The translations under genes were made by a program, and so were the position numbers. Positions 14,470 through 20,500 of a DNA stretch of 21,977 nt are shown piece after piece. How positions within the stretch are numbered: the first letter of the stretch is position 1; each line of letters begins with the position of its first letter. This DNA is from Thermoleophilia bacterium UBA2241. GTDB lineage: Bacteria; Actinomycetota; Thermoleophilia; UBA2241. The notes under the pieces are model-generated. The model was not told where the DNA came from, ran no database searches, and saw nothing but the letters and a program-made list of their open reading frames with translations. The stretch covers positions 1 through 21,977 of the forward strand of contig DDYF01000050.1 in assembly GCA_002347645.1 (NCBI GenBank). The letters are read 5' to 3'.

Positions 14470-14473
14470 GTGA
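14438..14473 (+). CDS. Possible 11-codon leader ORF overlapping the lepB start
   Basis: An AGGGGG (14428-14433) is followed 4 nt later by an ATG that opens MIDEGVQTPRE and stops at 14471-14473, spanning the lepB GTG at 14466. It is in a different frame from both neighbours. Ribosomes ending here could re-initiate at lepB, whose own SD is distant. It may equally be chance. Confidence 0.25.
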   Translation: MIDEGVQTPRE

Positions 14474-15065
14474 AGAGACCGGGAGGAAGAGCGAGGGCGG
14501 TGCTTCGCGCGCGCGCACCCTCATCGAGTACGCGCTGACGGTCGCCATCGCCATCGCCATCGCGCTGGCCATCCAGGCGTACATCGTCAAGCCGTATCGC
14601 GTGCCGACGCCGTCCATGGCCAACACGGTCAAGGCCGGCGACCGCGTGCTCATCGACCGCGTCCTGTACGGTCACCGCGACATCGTACGCGGCGAGATCG
14701 TCGTCTTCCAGGGCGGTGAAGCCGTTGGCGACCAGGTGTTGCTGAAGCGCGTCGTCGGGCTGCCCGGCGACACGCTCGCGGTCGAGGACGGTCGCCTCAC
14801 GGTGAACGGGGTCCCCGCCGAGGACGGCTACGTGCGCCGCGTCGACGATGCCCCGGAAGTGACCCAGCCCGGCCCGGCAGCTCCCGACGCGCCTTGGTCC
14901 CTGCAGACCCCGTACGTCGTCCCCGATGGTTTCTACTACGTGCTCGGCGACAATCGGACCGACAGCTACGACAGCCGGTTCTGGGGGCCGATCCCGCGCA
15001 CGGCGATCATCGGCCGGGCGATGGCCGTGTACTGGCCCATCCCCGGCATCCGCACCCTGGAATAG
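14466..15065 (+). CDS. lepB: Signal peptidase I
   Basis: This membrane-bound serine protease removes signal peptides from Sec/Tat-exported proteins. The product is 199 aa from a GTG. One N-terminal membrane segment lies at about 20-40. Box B, YRVPTPSM, holds the catalytic Ser50. Box D, LLKRVVGLPGD, holds the general base Lys94. Box E, GDNRTDSYDSRFWGPI (161-176), is intact. The single helix and short length match Gram-positive and actinobacterial-type SipS enzymes. The start overlaps the methyltransferase stop as GTGA. The nearest purine-rich SD-like run (gaggga, 14447-14452) is about 13 nt away, which is long, so coupling or re-initiation is likely. The gene converges on the zincin gene, with 54 bp between them. 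Confidence 0.96.
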   Translation: MSEETGRKSEGGASRARTLIEYALTVAIAIAIALAIQAYIVKPYRVPTPSMANTVKAGDRVLIDRVLYGHRDIVRGEIVVFQGGEAVGDQVLLKRVVGLPGDTLAVEDGRLTVNGVPAEDGYVRRVDDAPEVTQPGPAAPDAPWSLQTPYVVPDGFYYVLGDNRTDSYDSRFWGPIPRTAIIGRAMAVYWPIPGIRTLE

Positions 15066-15098
15066 CCGCGCCGGCTGCCACACGTCCTCGTCCGCGAA

Positions 15099-15113
15099 GC
15101 GCGTCAGTCGCGC
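15099..15113. terminator. Weak hairpin between the convergent lepB and zincin genes
   Basis: gcgcg and cgcgc form a 5-bp stem with a 5-nt loop in the 54-bp gap between the two stop codons. It may serve as a bidirectional terminator. The stem is short and no T-runs flank it. Confidence 0.25.
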
Positions 15114-15119
15114 GACGGC

Positions 15120-15959
15120 TCAGCCGAGGCCCATGCGGTCGAGGTCGTCCTCGTCGTACCCGAAGTAGTGTGCCGTCTCGTGCAGGACGGTGATGCGGAT
15201 CTCGTCGGCGAGCGCTTCATCGTCGCGCGACTCGCGCTCGAGGTTCCGCTGGAAGAGATGGATGACGCCGTTCTCGGGTGTCCCGCCGAGAACGCTCTGG
15301 TTAGGCACCGCCACGCCCGTGAAGAGGCCGAGGACGCGCGGGTCGATGCCGTCGAGGACCATGGCCTCGGAGGGACGGTCGTCGACGAGGATGGGGACGT
15401 TGGCCAACCACTCGAGCACCTCGTTGGGCAGCTCGCGCAGCGCCTTCTCGGCGACCTGCTCGAAGCGCTTGTGCGACATGCGTGGCGCGTCGGGCTCGGC
15501 GGCTGCGTCGAGACGCAGCACGGCGAGCCATTCGCGCGCCGCCCCCTTGTGGTCGCGGCGCTCGTCGAGGGCGGCGCCGAGCAGCCAGCGCGCGTCGGCT
15601 TCTTCCTCGATCGAGAGCCCGCCGCGGTTGAGGACCTCCTTGAGGAGCTTGACCGCGCGCTTGGGCTCGTCGAAGTCCTCGAGGTAGATCTCGGCGGCGG
15701 CGATCACCGGCGCCGGGTCGTCGGGGTCGGCCTCGTTCCAGCGCTGGCAGGCCTCGAGCGCGCCGTCGGGGTCGTCCGCCGCGAGGCGCAGCTCGACCTC
15801 GAGGTCGAGGACACCGGGGTCGTCCGGGTCGGTGTCGCGCAGCTGCTCGAAGATCTCGCCGGCGGCGTCGAGCTCGTCGTCGTCGACCGCCGCCCACGCC
15901 TGGTCGAGGGCGGCGTCGATGCGCGATTGCGCGCGGCGTCTTGACCTTTCATCGCTCAC
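15120..15959 (-). CDS. Minimal zincin-family metallopeptidase with N-terminal TPR-like region
   Basis: The product is 279 aa from a GTG. The C-terminal domain (about 165-279) is of the zincin_1 type (PF06262-like). HETAHYFGYDEDDLDRMG at 260-277 has zinc ligands His260 and His264 and catalytic Glu261. Preceding motifs GLFTGVAVPNQ, VIHLFQRNLE and EIRITVLHE also fit. Residues 1-160 are an acidic, helical, repeat-like region. Segments such as LDAAGEIFEQLRDTDPDDPGV and EACQRWNEADPDDPAPVIAA look like degenerate TPR units (each is given split at natural breaks: IFEQLRDTDPDDPGV and CQRWNEADPDDPAPV). It is cytoplasmic with no signal peptide, and no substrate is known. The GTG at 15959 is preceded 9 nt upstream by TATAGT and by no SD, suggesting an almost leaderless mRNA. 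It is divergent from the SDR gene. Confidence 0.88.
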   Translation of the reverse strand: MSDERSRRRAQSRIDAALDQAWAAVDDDELDAAGEIFEQLRDTDPDDPGVLDLEVELRLAADDPDGALEACQRWNEADPDDPAPVIAAAEIYLEDFDEPKRAVKLLKEVLNRGGLSIEEEADARWLLGAALDERRDHKGAAREWLAVLRLDAAAEPDAPRMSHKRFEQVAEKALRELPNEVLEWLANVPILVDDRPSEAMVLDGIDPRVLGLFTGVAVPNQSVLGGTPENGVIHLFQRNLERESRDDEALADEIRITVLHETAHYFGYDEDDLDRMGLG

Positions 15960-15968
15960 GGTGAGCAG

Positions 15969-15974
15969 ACTATA
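15969..15974 (-). promoter_or_regulatory. Putative -10 element (TATAGT) of the zincin gene
   Basis: TATAGT lies 9 nt before the GTG at 15959. With normal -10 to start-site spacing, the leader would be only about 2-4 nt. A weak -35-like GACTAC occurs 17 nt upstream. It lies within the 115-bp divergent gap shared with the SDR gene. Confidence 0.5.
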
Positions 15975-16074
15975 TCCGGCGCGCGGCCCGAGTAGTCGCC
16001 GGCGCGCCGCGCGGGTCGCGCCGCCTGCGACGAAGGGCGCGCGATCGGTCTGCACGACGAACGCAGGGAGCGGC

Positions 16075-16851
16075 ATGCAGTACGACGGCATCGAGGGCAA
16101 GCGGGTCATCGTCACGGCAGCCGCGAGCGGCATCGGGGCGCAAGTCGCACGGCGCTTCGCGGCGGCGGGCGCTAGGGTCTTCGTCTGCGACGTGGACGCC
16201 GACGCCGTCGCCGCCTGCCAGGCGGCGAACCTGGGCATCGGCGCGGTCGTCGCCGACGTCGCTGCGCCCGCCGACGTGGACCGCTTCTTCGACGAGACCC
16301 TCGCCGCGCTCGGCGGCCTCGACGTCCTGATCAACAACGCCGGCGTCGCCGGCCCGGCAGCGCCCGTCGACGAGATGGACGTCGACGGGTTCAAACGCTG
16401 CGTCGACGTGAACCTGACCGCCGCGTTCCTCTGCGTCCGCCGCGCCGTCCCCGCGATCAAGGCGGCCGGCGGCGGTTCCATCGTGCTGATGTCGTCCAAC
16501 GCCGGCACCATGGGGCTGCCCTTCCGCGCCCCGTACGTGGCCACGAAGTGGGGCATCGTCGGCCTGATGAAGACGCTGGCCATGGAGCTCGGACCCCACA
16601 AGATCCGCGTCAACGCGATGTGCCCGGGCGACGTCGAGGGGGACCGCATCCGGCGCGTGATCGCGATGGAGGCCGCGAACCGCAGCATGACCTACGACGA
16701 GGTCGTCGCCGAGCGCGCCGCGGCCACGTCGCTGCGCACCATGGTCACGGCCGACGACGTCGCCGACATGATGCTCTTTCTCTGTTCCGACGCCGGCGCG
16801 AAGGTGTCGGGGCAGGCGGTGCTCGTCGACGGCAACGCCGAGCGGGCCTGA
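16075..16851 (+). CDS. Short-chain dehydrogenase/reductase (SDR)
   Basis: The product is 258 aa, a classical NAD(P)-dependent oxidoreductase. The cofactor loop is TAAASGIGA (14-22; TGxxxGIG with Ala in place of the first Gly). Asp39 at the end of strand 2 (VFVCDVDA) favours NAD(H). NNAG is at 87-90, the catalytic serine is in SIVLMSSNAG (Ser140/141), and Tyr154-x-x-x-Lys158 is in PYVATKWGIVG. The C-terminus MLFLCSDAGAKVSGQAVLVDG is the usual SDR end. AGGGAG lies 4 nt before the ATG at 16075. The frame is open much further upstream, but that part is the antisense of the zincin gene. Specific substrate is unknown. CaxA follows after 53 bp on the same strand with its own strong SD. Confidence 0.93.
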   Translation: MQYDGIEGKRVIVTAAASGIGAQVARRFAAAGARVFVCDVDADAVAACQAANLGIGAVVADVAAPADVDRFFDETLAALGGLDVLINNAGVAGPAAPVDEMDVDGFKRCVDVNLTAAFLCVRRAVPAIKAAGGGSIVLMSSNAGTMGLPFRAPYVATKWGIVGLMKTLAMELGPHKIRVNAMCPGDVEGDRIRRVIAMEAANRSMTYDEVVAERAAATSLRTMVTADDVADMMLFLCSDAGAKVSGQAVLVDGNAERA

Positions 16852-16904
16852 CGGCGGCTCGGCGTGAAGGCGAGGTCTGACACCAGTCTGGTCGGAGGTC
16901 GCGG

Positions 16905-17849
16905 GTGATCGTCTCCATCCCCCTGTTCATCCTGGGCATCGTCCTGCTCTGGGCCGGCACCGAGGCGGTGCTGCGCCGCGTGCCGCACCTCGCGGCTTGG
17001 TTGCGAGTGTCCCCGCTGGTCGTCACGGTCCTTCTGGTCGCCGTGATGACGTCGCTGCCGGAGTTCACCGTGTCGCTCTTCGCCTCACTACGCGATCAGC
17101 CGGCGGCGGCGGTGGGCAACATCGTGGGATCCAACTTCGTTACCCTCACGTTCGTGGCCGGTGTCTGCGCGCTGTGGCGGCCGATCGTCGTCGGCCCGAC
17201 GATCCGCCAGCGCGAGTCGAGCTGGATGATCCTGGCCGCCGCGCTCCTGTTGGTGCTGGCCATGGACGGCGTCATCAGCCGGACGGACGGCGTGATCCTG
17301 GTGGCGGCGTACCTTCCGTACTTCTGGAGCACGCTCGACGACGCGCGCGAGCAGCGCGCGAGCGCACCGGTCGCGCGCGGAGGGCGCCCGTGGCTGGACG
17401 TCGCCGTCTTCGTCGCCGGGGTCGCGATGATCGTGCTCGGTGCGAACTGGATCGTCGCGCACGGCACGGCCATCGCCAGGGAACTGGGCATGAGCGACCT
17501 GCTCATCGGCGTGACGTTCTACGCGTTCGGGACGTCGCTGCCGGAGCTGGCCATCGCCCTCGGCGCGGTGCTGCGCCGGCAGGCGGACGTCACCCTGGGC
17601 GAGATCTACGCGTCGAACATCTTCACCGGCCTCGCCGTAGCGGGCGTGCTGTGCCTCATCCTGCCGCTCAGCGTGGAGTCGCTCATCGTGACCCGCGACC
17701 TGCCGCTCCTGATCGTGGCCGGCGTCATCCTGCAGATGTTCGTCACGACGGGCAGGCGCTTCGTGCGCCTCGAGGCGCTCGTGATGATCGCCATCTTCGC
17801 CTTGTTCCTGGCCGCGCAGTTCGCGGGCTTCGACCTCTCGCTGCCCTGA
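16905..17849 (+). CDS. CaxA-type Ca2+/cation antiporter
   Basis: The product is 314 aa, with two inverted five-helix halves, as in the CaCA (YrbG/NCX_Mj) superfamily that exchanges Ca2+ for Na+ or H+ at the membrane. Alpha-1 is VMTSLPEFTVSLFA (48-60), with Glu53, and GNIVGSNF (71-78). Alpha-2 is GTSLPELAIALGA (209-221), with Glu214, and GEIYASNIF (232-240). The second half deviates from the usual GNxxGSN as GEIYASN, so one ligand position has changed to an acid. A short Arg-rich loop at about 145-162 separates the halves. The start is GTG at 16905 with GGAGGT at 16894-16899, spacing 5, which is the strongest RBS in the window. It may be co-transcribed with the SDR gene. Confidence 0.93.
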   Translation: MIVSIPLFILGIVLLWAGTEAVLRRVPHLAAWLRVSPLVVTVLLVAVMTSLPEFTVSLFASLRDQPAAAVGNIVGSNFVTLTFVAGVCALWRPIVVGPTIRQRESSWMILAAALLLVLAMDGVISRTDGVILVAAYLPYFWSTLDDAREQRASAPVARGGRPWLDVAVFVAGVAMIVLGANWIVAHGTAIARELGMSDLLIGVTFYAFGTSLPELAIALGAVLRRQADVTLGEIYASNIFTGLAVAGVLCLILPLSVESLIVTRDLPLLIVAGVILQMFVTTGRRFVRLEALVMIAIFALFLAAQFAGFDLSLP

Positions 17850-17870
17850 CTCCGCCGCCCTGACGCCGTC

Positions 17871-17893
17871 GCCCGGCCTGGCTACGTCGGGCG
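17871..17893. terminator. Hairpin at the convergent caxA-like/DUF1801 junction
   Basis: cgcccg (17871-17876) and cgggcg (17888-17893) give a 6-bp stem with an 11-nt loop, spanning the DUF1801 stop codon and the 32-bp gap. It could terminate either transcript. The evidence is limited to the pairing. Confidence 0.3.
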
Positions 17894-18253
17894 CCGGCCG
17901 GTCTGCGCCGCGACCCTGAAGGCGACCATACGGCGGATGAGATCCGCCGGGAGAGGTCGGTCGAGCGGGAACTGCACCGAGCCCTTGGCGGTCCTGTACG
18001 CCGCGAGCTCGTCCTTGAAGGCGGCGATGCCCTCGGGGGCCGGGTAGAAGCCGATGTGGCGCTCGTAGCCGGCGAAGTGGACCAGATGCTGCCCGTTCAG
18101 GTCGAACGTCGGGATCGCGTAGCTCATCGTCTCCGTCGCATCGGGAGCCGCCGTGCGGACGAGGTCGCGCATCTCCCCGAGGGCTCGTCTGGTCGCCGGG
18201 GGGAACTCCGCGATGTAGTCGTCGATGCAGCGCGCCTTCGGCCGCTCCGCCAT
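17882..18253 (-). CDS. DUF1801 (YdhG-like, frataxin-like fold) protein
   Basis: The product is 123 aa. Recognisable family segments are IDDYIAEFPPATRRALGEMRDLVRTAAPDATETMSYAIPTF (split: DDYIAEFPPATRRALGEM and APDATETMSYAIPTF), HLVHFAGYERHIGFYP and GSVQFPLDRPLPADLIRRMV (as in the family's I-x-F-p-L-d-x-P-L-P). Members resemble frataxin and have been proposed as iron chaperones, though function is unproven for most. They are small cytoplasmic proteins of about 110-150 aa, so this one is complete. GAAGGG lies 9 nt before the ATG. It lies downstream of the GNAT operon, separated by a strong hairpin, so it is probably transcribed from its own promoter. Confidence 0.88.
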   Translation of the reverse strand: MAERPKARCIDDYIAEFPPATRRALGEMRDLVRTAAPDATETMSYAIPTFDLNGQHLVHFAGYERHIGFYPAPEGIAAFKDELAAYRTAKGSVQFPLDRPLPADLIRRMVAFRVAAQTGRRPT

Positions 18254-18287
18254 CTCGTCACGCCCTTCCGGTGTTCCGTGGCACGTC

Positions 18288-18318
18288 GCACCGTCGGGCC
18301 CAGCGGCCCGCGCGGTGC
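18288..18318 (-). terminator. Strong hairpin after the GNAT gene
   Basis: Nested stems gcaccg/cggtgc (18288-18293 and 18313-18318) and cgggcc/ggcccg (18295-18300 and 18305-18310) enclose a 4-nt loop, with a 1x2-nt internal loop between them. It starts 2 bp after the GNAT stop codon. It is a good candidate terminator for the five-gene minus-strand operon. No U-tract follows. Confidence 0.7.
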
Positions 18319-18320
18319 GC

Positions 18321-18869
18321 TCAATCCTGGTCTTCCACGAGCGGCGCCTCCATGAACACCCAGTGGGCGTGGAACTCCTGAGGGACCTCGCTCTCCGCGT
18401 AGGGCTCGATCTCCCGGAAGCCGGCGGCGCGGTAGACGGAGTGGGCCTCGCTCATGAACCGGGCGCTGTCGAGACGCAGGCCGGTGTAGCCCTCCACGGA
18501 CATCCCGGCGACGGCGGCATCGACGAGCGCTCGGCCAATGCCGTGGCGGCGCATGGCCGGGCGCACGTACATGCGCTTGATCTCGCCCAGACGCGGCGCG
18601 ATCGTCCGCACGCAGATGAGGCCGGCGGCCGCCGCGTCCGCGCCGCCGGCCGCCTTCCCTGCGCCGCCGTCGTCCGCCCACGCCAGCAGCAGGCGTCCCT
18701 GCGGGGGCGTGAAGACGTCCAGGTGCTCCATGTCGTTGGGGACCATCGCGTCGGGGTCGAACGACGTCCCGTACTCGCGATTGCACCGCGGGCACACTGC
18801 CCACAGGTACTCTGCGAACAGCTCCTGCACCAGCCGGCGGTCGCTGCCGGTCGCCTGGCGGACGGTCAC
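18321..18869 (-). CDS. GNAT-family N-acetyltransferase
   Basis: The product is 182 aa from a GTG. The acetyl-CoA-binding motif A is GEIKRMYVRPAMRRHGIGRALVDAAV (split: GEIKRMYVRPAMRRHGIG and RALVDAAV) at 95-120, with R-R-H-G-I-G at the pyrophosphate loop. Motif B is YTGLRLDSARFMSEAHSVYRAAGFREI (split: YTGLRLDSARFM and AHSVYRAAGFREI). FHAHWVFMEAPL is the C-terminal strand. Residues 26-29 form an isolated C-P-R-C pair. The start GTG overlaps the stop of the YkgJ-type gene as GTGA; a second in-frame GTG lies one codon upstream. Substrate is unknown. It is the last gene before a hairpin terminator. Confidence 0.92.
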   Translation of the reverse strand: MTVRQATGSDRRLVQELFAEYLWAVCPRCNREYGTSFDPDAMVPNDMEHLDVFTPPQGRLLLAWADDGGAGKAAGGADAAAAGLICVRTIAPRLGEIKRMYVRPAMRRHGIGRALVDAAVAGMSVEGYTGLRLDSARFMSEAHSVYRAAGFREIEPYAESEVPQEFHAHWVFMEAPLVEDQD

Positions 18870-19480
18870 CACGGCGCGCCCCCCGTCTCCCCGGATGCTC
18901 CTTCGGGGTGGGCATCTCCCTGCGGGTCGAGGTACTGCTCGCACGTCTCGACGGCCAGGAGCGCGAGGTGGGCGGGATTGGCCGGATCCGCTCCGTCCGC
19001 GAAGCACTCGGGGTGCTCGCGCAGATGTGCGGCGGCGGCGCGCGACGCGTCGTGCAGCGCGCGTCCGCGCTGGCCCGCGTACGCGAACGACCAGCGCCGC
19101 GCGCGCTTCGCGATCGCCGGGCGCGCGGCCTCGACGCCGGCCGCGGCGAAGACCCGGCAGTCGAACTGGCGGCACGTCCGCGGCCGGTCCTCGTAGATCG
19201 AGCACTCGCCGTCGCGGAACATCGGGCAGTGCCCGCGCTCGTCGTAACCCATGACCAGATGGCCCCTCGGCATGTCGGGGGCGGGGAAGAGCAACTCGGC
19301 CGGAACGCGAGCCAGCGTCTGCGACTCGTCGGGGCCGACGTGGACGAAGAGAGCCGACGTGCAGCAGGCCCGGCAGTCGCCGCAGGGCACGGCGATCGCC
19401 CTGTCGTCTGCCTGCGCGGCGCGGGACTCCGCGAGCCACGAGGCGAAGTCGCCGGCCGCGAGGTCCGGGTCGCCGGTCAC
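18866..19480 (-). CDS. YkgJ-type (CxxCxxCC) Cys-cluster protein
   Basis: The product is 204 aa from a GTG. It has the Cys pattern of the YkgJ/Fe-S oxidoreductase-like zinc/iron-chelating family (PF03692). PCGDCRACCTS supplies Cys33, 36, 39 and 40. HCPMFRDGECSIYEDRPRTC supplies Cys85, 93 and 103, and QFDC supplies Cys108. The spacing and the IYEDRPRTCRQFDCR motif are diagnostic. The eight cysteines probably bind a metal or Fe-S cluster; enzymatic activity is not established. The C-terminal half is helical and less conserved. Both ends use GTGA overlaps: its start overlaps the small membrane-protein gene's stop, and its stop overlaps the GNAT start. Stoichiometric or coordinated expression is therefore likely. 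Confidence 0.92.
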   Translation of the reverse strand: MTGDPDLAAGDFASWLAESRAAQADDRAIAVPCGDCRACCTSALFVHVGPDESQTLARVPAELLFPAPDMPRGHLVMGYDERGHCPMFRDGECSIYEDRPRTCRQFDCRVFAAAGVEAARPAIAKRARRWSFAYAGQRGRALHDASRAAAAHLREHPECFADGADPANPAHLALLAVETCEQYLDPQGDAHPEGASGETGGAPW

Positions 19481-19953
19481 GCGCGCTCCCCGTCGCGACG
19501 CACGGCCGTCGCCGGGGCTTTCGTCATGCGGCGGTGCCACAGCAGGACGCCGAGCGCCGCCACCATGATCAGGTTGGGCAGCGTCCAGGGGCCGAGTGGC
19601 GAGATGACGACGAGGAAGGCGATGCCGCCGACGAGACCCCAGCCTGTCCACCGCCCCCCACGGATCAGCAGGACGCCGACCGTGATCTCGAACGCGGCGA
19701 CGAGCAGGCCGAACGCCACGGGCGCCCTCGTCACCACGTGCGCGAAGACCCACTCGTAGGGTGCGAGCAGCGGCGCGTCCGTGCCGAGTCTCGCGAAGCC
19801 GTCCGGGTCGACGAGCGCGAACACGACGTTGACGCCGAGCGCCATGAGGATGAAGAAGACGCCCAGGAAGATACGCCCGGCGCGCGGCCTCCAGAGGCAC
19901 AGCCCGAACACGGCGAGGCAGAACGCGCCCCAGATGAAAGTCTGCTGCAGCAT
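19477..19953 (-). CDS. Small four-helix membrane protein (DoxX-like, uncertain)
   Basis: The product is 158 aa from the ATG at 19953. Four membrane segments are evident: TFIWGAFCLAVFGLCLW, GRIFLGVFFILMALGVNVVF, RAPVAFGLLVAAFEITVGVL and GWGLVGGIAFLVVISPLG, with a fifth short segment at NLIMVAALGVLLWH. The layout and the W-G-L-V-G-G-I-A-F motif recall DoxX/SPW-type proteins, but I cannot place it firmly. The ATG at 19953 is chosen because the product then begins with a normal membrane N-terminus and TAGGGT lies 8 nt upstream. Extending to the ATG at 20025 would add an Arg/Ala-rich stretch encoded by the 17-bp duplication. The stop overlaps the YkgJ-type start as GTGA. Confidence 0.75.
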   Translation of the reverse strand: MLQQTFIWGAFCLAVFGLCLWRPRAGRIFLGVFFILMALGVNVVFALVDPDGFARLGTDAPLLAPYEWVFAHVVTRAPVAFGLLVAAFEITVGVLLIRGGRWTGWGLVGGIAFLVVISPLGPWTLPNLIMVAALGVLLWHRRMTKAPATAVRRDGERA

Positions 19954-19961
19954 GGCCGCGG

Positions 19962-19967
19962 ACCCTA
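19962..19967 (-). promoter_or_regulatory. Putative -10 element (TAGGGT) before the small membrane-protein gene
   Basis: TAGGGT fits TANNNT and lies 8 nt before the ATG at 19953, again a leaderless-type spacing with no clear SD. It could start an internal transcript for the membrane protein, YkgJ-type and GNAT genes. Confidence 0.35.
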
Positions 19968-19980
19968 TCACCCGTCGCGA

Positions 19981-20014
19981 GGCAGCGGCGACCGCGCGGC
20001 AGCGGCGACCGCGC
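19981..20014. repeat. Exact 17-bp tandem duplication
   Basis: ggcagcggcgaccgcgc occurs twice without interruption (19981-19997 and 19998-20014). It lies in the 78-bp gap between the NTF2-like stop and the small membrane-protein start. No function is evident. Confidence 0.9.
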
Positions 20015-20031
20015 GGCGCCGGCAACCACCG

Positions 20032-20463
20032 TCACGGACGGGCCATGTGCGTGTAGGCGCGGATCTGGGAGATGCGCCACGCGTCGCCCTGTCGCACGAA
20101 GACGTCGGTGAAGCTGTGCACGACGGGGTCCGTCCCGCCCGCGACGGCCGGCGGCAGCCCCTCGATCGTCGCCTCGCCGTCGGCCAGGGCGACGTCGTCC
20201 GTCACGAACGTGACGCGCAGGATCGTGGACCTGTGGGTAGAGCGGCCGGTGCCGTCGCGGAAGAGGATCGCGAGGAACGTGACGAACGCCTCCCGGCCGC
20301 GCGTGACCTCGCCGAAGGGGTTGACGACCACCGCGTCGGCCGTGAGGAAGGCAGCGACCTGCGCGGGGTCGCCCGCCTTCCACGCGGTGTCGTACGCCTC
20401 CTCGGCCGCCCGGATGGCCCGCTCGTCTTCGACTCGGGTCGCGCGCTGTCGCTCAACGTCCAT
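20032..20463 (-). CDS. NTF2-like (SnoaL/DUF4440-type) protein
   Basis: The product is 143 aa with the cone-shaped alpha+beta NTF2 fold pattern. An N-terminal helix (DERAIRAAEEAYDTAWKAGD) is followed by FLTADAVVVNPFGEVTRGRE, strands ending in HSFTDVFVRQGDAWRISQIR, and a short tail. The family covers ketosteroid-isomerase-like enzymes, polyketide cyclases and non-catalytic binding proteins. In DUF4440/SgcJ-like members the motif D-A-V-V-V-N-P-x-G-x-x-x-x-G is common. Catalysis cannot be assigned. It is 37 bp downstream of the DUF4153-like gene and 78 bp upstream of the membrane-protein gene, on the same strand. A small hairpin lies just before its start. It is cytoplasmic, with no signal peptide. 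Confidence 0.88.
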   Translation of the reverse strand: MDVERQRATRVEDERAIRAAEEAYDTAWKAGDPAQVAAFLTADAVVVNPFGEVTRGREAFVTFLAILFRDGTGRSTHRSTILRVTFVTDDVALADGEATIEGLPPAVAGGTDPVVHSFTDVFVRQGDAWRISQIRAYTHMARP

Positions 20464-20477
20464 GGTCCCAGCTTCCC

Positions 20478-20492
20478 CGGGCGGGTCGCCCG
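20478..20492 (-). promoter_or_regulatory. 6-bp hairpin between the DUF4153-like and NTF2-like genes
   Basis: cgggcg and cgcccg pair around a 3-nt loop inside the 37-bp gap. It could weaken read-through into the NTF2-like gene or act as a partial terminator. It leaves the purine-rich GGGGAAG free for initiation. Confidence 0.35.
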
Positions 20493-20500
20493 CGACGCCC

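Noticed and set aside
15960..16688. An upstream extension of the zincin frame to 522 codons
   Set aside because: It is antisense to the SDR gene. The family-like protein begins after the TATAGT promoter at 15959.
18781..18800. A zinc-ribbon in the GNAT protein (CPRC)
   Set aside because: Only one CxxC pair occurs and no second pair is found in the protein, so a zinc site is unsupported.
19481..20383. An upstream extension of the YkgJ-type frame to 505 codons
   Set aside because: It overlaps the membrane-protein and NTF2-like genes in another frame and shows no conserved domain.
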